NCBI GenBank assembly: GCA_945870085.1
Contig: CAMBQX010000076.1
Location: 1-8,270 of the forward strand
Direction: 5' to 3'
Length of the DNA stretch: 8,270 bases
DNA from: Bifidobacterium breve
GTDB taxonomy: Bacteria; Actinomycetota; Actinomycetes; S36-B12
Within the stretch, counting starts at the first letter, position 1; every line of letters begins with the position of its first letter. The notes under the pieces are model-generated. The model had not been told where the DNA came from and searched no databases. It saw only the letters and a program-made list of their open reading frames with translations. Made by a program: the position numbers and the translations under genes. Below are positions 1 to 4,736 of the stretch, piece by piece.

Positions 1-873
1 ACCCGGGTGTTCGAACCCCAACCGCACCGCATGTAACCACTGTCGCTTCAACCCCAACTTCGCCGCCAACGCCGGATCTGCACCATATGTCAGATCCCCG
101 ACACAGGGGTGACGCATTGCTGACATATGCACCCGAATTTGGTGGGTCCGTCCAGTTTCGAGGCGGACTTCGACCAATGATCCATGTGAAAATGCTTCTA
201 GAGTTTCGTAATGGGTAATGCTCGGCTTACCACCGCTGACCACCGCAAATCGATAGTCCTGGGACGGGTGACGGTCAATGGGTGCATCGATAGTGCCCCG
301 CAGCGGGTCCAATAAGCCCTGAACAACGCTGTGGTACATCTTGTCAACCGAGCGCTCCCGAAATTGCCGTTTAAGGCTTGAGTAGGCGCGTTCGCTCTTG
401 GCGACCATCATCAATCCGGAGGTGCCAACGTCGAGCCGGTGCACCACCCCCTGCCGCTCGGCCGCCCCTGAAGTTGCGACCGTGTGTCCGGCCGCGGCCA
501 GGCCGCCGATCACTGTTGGGCCGGTCCAGCCCGGGCTGGGGTGGGCAGCTACCCCCACCGGCTTATCAATGACAACAACATCGTCGTCCTCAAATAGCAC
601 CCGCATCCCCGGCACCGGATCAGCGACCACTTCGATAACACCGGCCGTGGCACCAGCTAGCACCTGCTCATCGAGCAGGTCAGTGTCGATCTGCATCACG
701 GAACCGGGCTGCAGCCGATCACCTTTTGTTACGGGGCGCCCGTCAACAAGTACGCCGCCGGCCCCCACTAACTCACCGGCGCGGGTTCTGGACAAGCCGA
801 GCATCCGCATTAATGCGATATCTACGCGTTCACCGGCCAAGCCCTCGGGGACGGGGACTAATCTCTCGCTCAT
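1..873 (-). CDS. rluD: RluA/RluD-family 23S rRNA pseudouridine synthase (3' end beyond window)
   Basis: Translating the minus strand from ATG 873-871 gives an open frame of 291 codons that runs off the left edge, so the stop codon is not seen. Residues about 14-62 form an S4 RNA-binding domain (LSRTRAGELV, then VLVDGRPV). The catalytic domain follows with VVHRLDVGTSGLMMVAK; Asp148 in HRLD is the catalytic aspartate of the RluA family. Residues 241-249 read GRTHQIRVH, and the last visible residues, WLHAVRLGFEHPG, match the usual C-terminus, so probably only a few tens of residues are missing. The family isomerises uridines in 23S rRNA; RluD itself acts on helix 69, but its exact targets cannot be told from sequence. 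The ATG overlaps the lspA stop as ATGA and has no strong Shine-Dalgarno sequence, so translation is probably coupled to lspA. The family call is firm; the rluD name is the most likely member. Confidence 0.93.
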   Translation of the reverse strand, partial: MSERLVPVPEGLAGERVDIALMRMLGLSRTRAGELVGAGGVLVDGRPVTKGDRLQPGSVMQIDTDLLDEQVLAGATAGVIEVVADPVPGMRVLFEDDDVVVIDKPVGVAAHPSPGWTGPTVIGGLAAAGHTVATSGAAERQGVVHRLDVGTSGLMMVAKSERAYSSLKRQFRERSVDKMYHSVVQGLLDPLRGTIDAPIDRHPSQDYRFAVVSGGKPSITHYETLEAFSHGSLVEVRLETGRTHQIRVHMSAMRHPCVGDLTYGADPALAAKLGLKRQWLHAVRLGFEHPG

Positions 874-1403
874 TGAGTGGCAGCGACCGGAGCGGCTGCC
901 CCTTTGTAGGCCACGCCAAAAAGTGTTAGTGCCACCATGAGGATCGCCGAGCCGACGACGCACATATCTGCGACATTGAATACTGGCCAATACGGTAACT
1001 GGATGAAATCCACGACATATCCGCGCCCAACGCCCGGAGCCCGAGTAAGGCGGTCGATGAGATTGCCAGTAGCGCCGCCGAGTAGACCCCCGAGTGCGAC
1101 CGCCCACCAAATACTGCCAAGGCGAGTAGCAGTGCGGATGATCACGATGATCACGATGACAGCTATCAGCGAGAAGACCCAAGTGACACCGGTACCGAGG
1201 CTAAATGCGGCCCCGGTGTTTTCGACATAGACCAGGCGCAACCAGGTGCCAGCCAAATTGATCGGGCCCTCACCATCAGCGGCCATCCTCGGGCGCATAG
1301 TTGTTATCGCCCAGTTTTTAGTCCACTGGTCCAGAGCTATCACGATTACCGCAACTACCGCGACAACGATCATGCTCTTCGAGCGAATATTGCGCGAAGT
1401 CAC
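870..1403 (-). CDS. lspA: Lipoprotein signal peptidase (signal peptidase II)
   Basis: A 177-residue integral membrane aspartyl protease that removes the signal peptide of prolipoproteins just before the lipid-modified cysteine. All family boxes are visible: DQWTK (Asp25) in the first membrane segment, ENTGAAFS (61-68), GGATGNLIDRL (109-119) and VVDFI followed by FNVADMCV (142-149). Asp117 and Asp146 are the expected catalytic pair. Hydrophobic segments lie at about 11-25, 73-90, 97-112 and 145-165, giving the usual four-helix topology. The start used is GTG at 1403-1401; an internal ATG at codon 11 is possible, but it would leave almost no cytosolic N-terminus and both have only weak Shine-Dalgarno sequences. 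Its TGA overlaps the rluD ATG. The photolyase gene ends 91 bp upstream on the same strand, and I see neither a terminator nor a convincing promoter between them. The fasciclin lipoprotein at 3298-3882 is a predicted substrate. Confidence 0.96.
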   Translation of the reverse strand: MTSRNIRSKSMIVVAVVAVIVIALDQWTKNWAITTMRPRMAADGEGPINLAGTWLRLVYVENTGAAFSLGTGVTWVFSLIAVIVIIVIIRTATRLGSIWWAVALGGLLGGATGNLIDRLTRAPGVGRGYVVDFIQLPYWPVFNVADMCVVGSAILMVALTLFGVAYKGAAAPVAATQ

Positions 1404-1494
1404 CCTGACACTCTACGGGGGCCTTGGCCACCGGGTTTCAAGGCGCCATTTCAGCGGCTTAGACCGAATGCACCGACGGGGTTTGGGATTGCGG

Positions 1495-2988
1495 TCAAGG
1501 AGCGGCAGGCCCACGGGCCGCCTCTTGGGCAAGGAGCTCATCGAGGTCACTGAGTCTTTTCAGTCCGCCGAGGGGCTGTGCCATTCGTGAGTTAGTGCCG
1601 AGGCGCTCGCGGTTGCGATACATGAATGACCAGTAGCCGGCTGTGAACGGACAGGCATTCGCTCCAACCCTCTTGCGCGGGTCATATACGCAATCGCCGC
1701 AATAGTTGCTCATCCGATTGATGTAAGCCCCGCCTGCCGCATACGGCTTCGTCGCCAAGATGCCACCATCGGCGTATTGCGACATTCCAACAACGTTTGG
1801 CACCATGACCCAGTCATAACCATCAACGAAGGCGCGGTGGAACCAGTCGGTTACCTCGGCAGGATCCCACCCGCGCTGCATCGCGTAGTTGCCCAGCACC
1901 ATCAGCCGCGGGATGTGGTGCGCCCATCCGTTGTCGCGGACATCGGCCAAGATGTGAGATAGACATGCAGCATCGACCGAGTCCGACTCGAGGTTGGCGA
2001 ACCAATCCGGTACCGGCTCCCCTGCCTCAAGTTCATTCATGTCCCGATAGGACGCCGGGAGGTGCCAGTACAGGTGCCAGACGAAGTCACGCCAACCGAT
2101 AACCTGTCGGATGAAGCCCTCAACGGATGCAAGGGGTGCACCACCCCTTCGATATGCATCCTCGGCACGGGTCACCACCTCGATGGGGTCGAGGAGACCG
2201 AGATTAATCGGCGCCGAGAGCAGCGAGTGCGCCATCCACGGATCACCGGACATCATTGCGTCCTCGTGCGGGCCGAAGGCGGAGAGTCTGTGGTCGATGA
2301 AGTGGTCGAGAAGGGCGCGTGCCTCAGCACGGGTTGCGGCAAATCTTCGTGGGCCGCAGGCGCCCAGGAAACTCACCTGTCCATCTCGCTCCCAGCGATC
2401 CAAATCCTCCCGCACCTGCTGGTCGATCTCGTCCTCCTGCGGCCAAAGTGGTTCAAGCACGCCCAGCGTTGTCGTTCGGGGTGGCGGTTCCTGATTATCC
2501 GCATCGAAGTTCCAGCGACCGCCCGCCGGCTCATCACCATCCATCAGCACATTGAGTCTGCGACGAGCCTCGCGATAGAAGTCCTCCATCAGCAGCCGTT
2601 TACGTCCACGGGAACCCACCCAGCGTTCGAAGTCCTCCATGGGCGAAGCAAATCCGCGCGCAGGGAGTATCTCGACATCCCCGCGGCCCTTCACGAATTC
2701 GAAGGCTGCTCGAGATGTTGGATGGCAAACGCTCAGCCGCTCATCAATGCCGTTAAGGGCCTCGCCGTAACTATTGACCCGCAGGTAGGTGCACTGCTCG
2801 CCCAACTCCACAGCCCGATGGCGCATTGCCGACAAGATCAGATGGGCCTTCGCCCGGTGGAAGCGACGGCTGGCGAATACGCCCCGGGATTCGATCATGA
2901 GCACCTGCTGATCTGGACTATCCAAGAAATGCGGACCTAGTTGGTCTCCAAACAGCCAACGCCTGCCCATCACATTAGTAAAGCGCAT
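1495..2988 (-). CDS. Iron-sulfur bacterial cryptochrome/photolyase (FeS-BCP, PhrB-like, probable (6-4) photolyase)
   Basis: A 497-residue protein of the deoxyribodipyrimidine photolyase-related group (COG3046 type). The N-terminal alpha/beta antenna domain opens with RRWLFGDQLGPHFLD. The C-terminal FAD-binding helical domain includes GFIRQVIGWRDFVWHLYW (291-308), WAHHIPRLMVLGNYAM (355-370) and YINRMSNYCGDCVYDPRKRV (422-441). Cysteines 342, 430, 433 and 446 have the same spacing (88, 3, 13) as the four [4Fe-4S] ligands I recall for Agrobacterium PhrB (350, 438, 441, 454). The same offset of eight puts His358, Tyr416 and Tyr422 at PhrB active-site positions. PhrB repairs UV-induced (6-4) photoproducts using FAD and a ribityl-lumazine antenna; some relatives act as photoreceptors, so repair versus signalling is open. 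Start ATG 2988 is preceded by AGGGTGA at a suitable distance. It is transcribed divergently from the fasciclin gene, and lspA lies downstream on the same strand. Confidence 0.93.
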   Translation of the reverse strand: MRFTNVMGRRWLFGDQLGPHFLDSPDQQVLMIESRGVFASRRFHRAKAHLILSAMRHRAVELGEQCTYLRVNSYGEALNGIDERLSVCHPTSRAAFEFVKGRGDVEILPARGFASPMEDFERWVGSRGRKRLLMEDFYREARRRLNVLMDGDEPAGGRWNFDADNQEPPPRTTTLGVLEPLWPQEDEIDQQVREDLDRWERDGQVSFLGACGPRRFAATRAEARALLDHFIDHRLSAFGPHEDAMMSGDPWMAHSLLSAPINLGLLDPIEVVTRAEDAYRRGGAPLASVEGFIRQVIGWRDFVWHLYWHLPASYRDMNELEAGEPVPDWFANLESDSVDAACLSHILADVRDNGWAHHIPRLMVLGNYAMQRGWDPAEVTDWFHRAFVDGYDWVMVPNVVGMSQYADGGILATKPYAAGGAYINRMSNYCGDCVYDPRKRVGANACPFTAGYWSFMYRNRERLGTNSRMAQPLGGLKRLSDLDELLAQEAARGPAAP

Positions 2989-3054
2989 TCGTGATCACCC
3001 TGCCATTGCAGATGGCCGCGCCCATGAACAAGATGAACAAATCATGTCATTCCG

Positions 3055-3085
3055 ATAATAAGCAGATCAATTTTTTTCGGGTTAA
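3055..3085 (-). promoter_or_regulatory. Possible promoter of the photolyase gene
   Basis: On the minus strand TATTAT (3060-3055) matches five of six -10 consensus bases. TTAACC (3085-3080), a four-of-six match to TTGACA, lies 19 bp upstream, slightly longer than ideal. Transcription would start near 3048, giving a leader of about 60 nt that contains the ATGAACAA direct repeat. This is a consensus match by eye only. Confidence 0.25.
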
Positions 3086-3199
3086 TGCGAGCAATTTCTT
3101 CGTGCTGCATACACCTCGCCCAACAACGCTTGGCACAAAGGCCCTGAACGGCGGGGCCGAGTTCACCCTTATGTGACTTGACTCACTCACGAGGGACCA

Positions 3200-3209
3200 T
3201 GACATGTCA
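3200..3209. promoter_or_regulatory. Perfect palindrome TGACATGTCA, possible operator
   Basis: A 10-bp perfect palindrome 88 bp upstream of the fasciclin start. A TTGACT hexamer ends 16 bp before it (3178-3183), so if that is a -35 box the palindrome sits where the -10 and start site would be; no good -10 hexamer is visible. Operator function is inference and chance is quite possible. Confidence 0.2.
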
Positions 3210-3282
3210 GCCCGAACCAGCGCAGTTCCCAATGTGCGCGATTGCTGACCCCGGGTTAGCCTCAAAAAGAAAACCACTATTT

Positions 3283-3290
3283 AAAAGGAG
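3283..3290 (+). promoter_or_regulatory. Ribosome binding site of the fasciclin gene (sets its start)
   Basis: AAAAGGAG, followed by a 7-nt spacer and ATG at 3298. It is the strongest Shine-Dalgarno sequence in the window. It decides the start: the same frame opens as far upstream as 3178, but only the ATG at 3298 gives a proper lipoprotein signal peptide. Confidence 0.85.
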
Positions 3291-3297
3291 ATTGACT

Positions 3298-3882
3298 ATG
3301 AAGGTTCTACCAATCGCGGCGCTTACTCTTGTCGCGGGGCTCGCTCTCGCTGGCTGCAGCAGCTCCTCAGACAGCACCGCAGCTTCCGCATCGCCGACCA
3401 TGGCTGTGTCCGAAGAAGCAATGGCTTCCTCCGAAGCAGCTGCTACCCCTGGCGACATCATCGACATCGCCAGCACCACGGAGGGCTTCTCGACGCTCGC
3501 CGCTGCTGTCACCGCAGCAGGCCTCGTAGATACGCTCAAGGGCACCGGACCGTTCACGGTCTTCGCGCCCAATGATGCCGCCTTCGCAGCCCTGCCCGCC
3601 GGGATTCTCGATGCGCTGCTGCTACCTGAGAACAGGGATGCGCTCATAAAGATCCTCAAGTACCACGTGGTCTCGGGCGCGGTTATGTCCGGAGATATTG
3701 CTGATGGTGAGGTGGCAACGGTTGAGGGGCAGAAAGTTACCCTTTCGACCGCGAATGGCGTCACGGTCAACGACGCCACCGTCGTTCAGGCCGATGTCGT
3801 TGGGTCTAACGGAGTTATCCACGTCATCGATGTGGTCCTACTGCCACCAGACGTCGACGTGGCTGCGCTCACTGCCGGCTAG
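3298..3882 (+). CDS. Secreted fasciclin (FAS1) domain lipoprotein
   Basis: A 194-residue predicted lipoprotein. Residues 1-20 form a type II signal peptide: Lys2, a hydrophobic stretch, and the lipobox LAGC with lipidated Cys20. Residues 21-50 are a low-complexity Ser/Ala/Thr linker, and residues about 52-184 are one FAS1 domain. The H1 box is FTVFAPNDAAF (86-96), the central YHVV is at 122-125 and the H2 box is GVIHVIDVVLLP (172-183). The architecture matches mycobacterial MPT83, a lipoprotein, and MPT70, a secreted relative; FAS1 domains generally mediate cell-surface or matrix adhesion. The specific ligand here is unknown. Processing would need the LspA encoded at 870-1403. The gene is monocistronic: divergent from the photolyase gene and closed by the hairpin at 3901-3934. 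Start chosen from the AAAAGGAG site and signal peptide. Confidence 0.94.
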   Translation: MKVLPIAALTLVAGLALAGCSSSSDSTAASASPTMAVSEEAMASSEAAATPGDIIDIASTTEGFSTLAAAVTAAGLVDTLKGTGPFTVFAPNDAAFAALPAGILDALLLPENRDALIKILKYHVVSGAVMSGDIADGEVATVEGQKVTLSTANGVTVNDATVVQADVVGSNGVIHVIDVVLLPPDVDVAALTAG

Positions 3883-3900
3883 TCAAGTACGAGCACCAAA

Positions 3901-3934
3901 CGTATGGGGAGGACCACTCGGTCTTCCCCATACG
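3901..3934. terminator. Bidirectional hairpin terminator between the fasciclin and dksA-like genes
   Basis: A 15-bp stem (CGTATGGGGAGGACC, 3901-3915, pairing with GGTCTTCCCCATACG, 3920-3934; one G-U pair on the plus-strand RNA) closes a 4-nt ACTC loop. It starts 19 bp after the fasciclin stop and lies 60 bp past the dksA-like stop on the opposite strand, so it can serve both convergent genes. The T-tracts are weak: GCATTCTTAG on the plus side and TTTGG on the minus side. Confidence 0.82.
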
Positions 3935-3993
3935 GCATTCTTAGACCGCCCCGCATTGATCCCCAGGACGCATTACATCAGTGGGTTAAGGCG

Positions 3994-4554
3994 TTAGTAA
4001 CGCTCTTCGGCTTGTTTACAAACTAAACACAAAGTTGCCCGCGGGAAAGCCTGTAATCGGTACTTGCCAATTGGCTTACCGCAGGCCTCGCAGGCCCCGT
4101 AGGTGCCAGCATCTATGCGAGCGATCGCATGGTGGACCTGTTGCAACATGTCGCGGGCGTTATTGGCCAAAGACATCTCATGCTCACGCTCAAATGTCTT
4201 ACTGCCGGCGTCAGCTTGGTCATCGCCGGCGCCATCGCCAGAATCCTGAATCAGGGCAACAAGGCCTTCTTCGGCCGAGAGTATCTCCTCTTCGATGCGC
4301 TTGACTTCGAGATCGAGTTCTGCGCGGACCCCGCGTAATTCAGCTGCTGTCCACGGGGTTTCATCCTCACGAACTACCGGGCGCTTCTTGATCACTGGTT
4401 TTTTGACCGGCTGCTTTTGGTCGCCCAAAGCTTTCTTGACAGGTACAGCCTTCTTGACAGATACAGCCTTCTTCACGGGCGCAGCCTTCTTCACGGGCGC
4501 AGCCTTCTTGACAGGTACAGCCTTCTTTACGGGCGTTACTTTTTTTGCGGCCAT
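3994..4554 (-). CDS. TraR/DksA-family zinc-finger transcription factor with KKA-repeat basic tail
   Basis: A 186-residue protein. Residues 1-60 form a highly basic tail built on repeated P-V-K-K-A units, like the Lys-Ala-rich tails of actinobacterial DksA-like and histone-H1-like proteins. Residues about 67-150 form two helices rich in charged residues (TAAELRGVRAELDLEVKRIE, then FEREHEMSLANNARDMLQQV) joined by an acidic segment with GDDQADAG, the expected coiled-coil tip. The zinc finger is C-x2-C-x17-C-x2-C (Cys155, 158, 176, 179). The family binds RNA polymerase through the secondary channel and alters initiation; the basic tail suggests added nucleic-acid binding (inference). The frame is open up to 4671, but ATG 4554 is preceded by AAGGGGGAG and gives the usual MAAKK start. 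It is divergent from ileS and shares a hairpin terminator with the fasciclin gene. Confidence 0.93.
   Translation of the reverse strand: MAAKKVTPVKKAVPVKKAAPVKKAAPVKKAVSVKKAVPVKKALGDQKQPVKKPVIKKRPVVREDETPWTAAELRGVRAELDLEVKRIEEEILSAEEGLVALIQDSGDGAGDDQADAGSKTFEREHEMSLANNARDMLQQVHHAIARIDAGTYGACEACGKPIGKYRLQAFPRATLCLVCKQAEERY
4431..4538 (-). repeat. Six tandem 18-bp units encoding the KKA tail
   Basis: On the plus strand the units begin at 4431, 4449, 4467, 4485, 4503 and 4521, each close to CCTTCTTGACAGGTACAG or CCTTCTTCACGGGCGCAG. Units 3 and 4 are identical in all 18 bases, and units 1 and 5 differ by one base. The repeat keeps the reading frame and encodes six-residue blocks of the type V-K-K-A-x-P in the DksA-like protein. 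Near-identity at the DNA level points to recent slippage or duplication rather than conservation of protein only. Confidence 0.9.
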
Positions 4555-4588
4555 CACTCCCCCTTGCTTATAACCTCGAACGAGCCGG

Positions 4589-4594
4589 ACTATA
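4589..4594 (-). promoter_or_regulatory. Possible -10 box of the dksA-like gene
   Basis: On the minus strand the hexamer is TATAGT, a five-of-six match to TATAAT. Transcription would begin near 4582 and give a short leader of about 28 nt carrying the AAGGGGGAG ribosome binding site. No good -35 hexamer lies at 16-18 bp, so an activator-dependent or alternative-sigma promoter is also possible. Confidence 0.4.
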
Positions 4595-4689
4595 GACGGC
4601 CGCGACCCAGATCCGAGCGAACCACGCCGCAGCGGGCCACCGGGGCCATCGATACGGCCGATATCCTGCATACTCGAACCACCGCCATA

Positions 4690-4725
4690 CCCCCGACCTC
4701 CAAGCCCCCGACCACCAAGCCCCCG
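4690..4725 (+). repeat. C-rich 15-bp imperfect direct repeat ahead of ileS
   Basis: CCCCCGACCTCCAAG (4690-4704) is followed by CCCCCGACCACCAAG (4705-4719), which differs at one base, and then CCCCCGA begins a third copy that leads into the ileS ribosome binding site. The copies sit in the ileS 5' leader. Function unknown; replication slippage is the simplest origin. Confidence 0.8.
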
Positions 4726-4731
4726 AAAGGA
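4726..4731 (+). promoter_or_regulatory. Ribosome binding site of ileS
   Basis: AAAGGA with a 5-nt spacer (TCACC) to ATG 4737. It supports that start, which also gives the N-terminus expected of the family (MYRPVPAQVDLPALEHAVLE). Confidence 0.75.
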
Positions 4732-4736
4732 TCACC

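Larger units (their letters stand above)
2989..3297. other. Divergent intergenic region between photolyase and fasciclin genes
   Basis: This 309-bp stretch holds no gene I can support. Its part at about 3020-3115 is clearly more AT-rich than the flanking genes, with a run of seven T at 3071-3077. It must carry promoters for both outward-facing genes. Visible elements are a tandem 8-9 bp direct repeat (ATGAACAAG then ATGAACAA, 3024-3040), a possible minus-strand promoter at 3055-3085, a TTGACT hexamer at 3178-3183 and a perfect 10-bp palindrome TGACATGTCA at 3200-3209. A 61-codon frame on the plus strand here has no ribosome binding site and no recognisable motif and is not annotated. Confidence 0.7.
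4555..4736. other. Divergent intergenic region upstream of ileS and the dksA-like gene
   Basis: This 182-bp region holds the promoters of both divergent genes. No T-box leader is recognisable upstream of ileS: no GGTGG-ACCGCG-like T-box sequence and no matching terminator/antiterminator pair. The ileS-proximal end carries a C-rich 15-bp imperfect tandem repeat (4690-4719). I see no confident plus-strand promoter. Confidence 0.65.

Noticed and set aside
398..940. 180-codon plus-strand open frame
   Set aside because: It lies antisense to the pseudouridine synthase and the end of lspA, is full of Thr/Pro/Ser low-complexity sequence typical of a shadow frame, and has no ribosome binding site.
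1138..1160. GATGATCAC tandem repeat in lspA
   Set aside because: It simply encodes an Ile/Val-rich membrane helix; two and a half copies are not remarkable there.
1421..1444. Hairpin GCCTTG/CAAGGC between the photolyase gene and lspA as a terminator
   Set aside because: The stem is only 6 bp with a 12-nt loop and has no following T-tract on the minus strand.
2062..2940. 292-codon plus-strand open frame opposite the photolyase gene
   Set aside because: The minus strand encodes a clear FeS-photolyase with all motifs; this frame shows no recognisable domain and is a GC-driven shadow.
2991..3176. 61-codon plus-strand frame in the divergent intergenic region
   Set aside because: No ribosome binding site, no motif, and it overlaps the predicted photolyase promoter region.
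3207..3779. 190-codon minus-strand open frame opposite the fasciclin gene
   Set aside because: The plus strand has a strong ribosome binding site, a lipobox and a complete FAS1 domain; the antisense frame has none.
4431..4538. Tandem 18-bp units as a CRISPR or regulatory repeat array
   Set aside because: The units are contiguous with no spacers and stay in frame inside the DksA-like gene, so they are a coding repeat.
4555..4671. Longer N-terminus for the DksA-like protein (start at 4671)
   Set aside because: The extra 39 codons lie over the candidate -10 box and ribosome binding site; ATG 4554 has the good AAGGGGGAG site and the usual family start.
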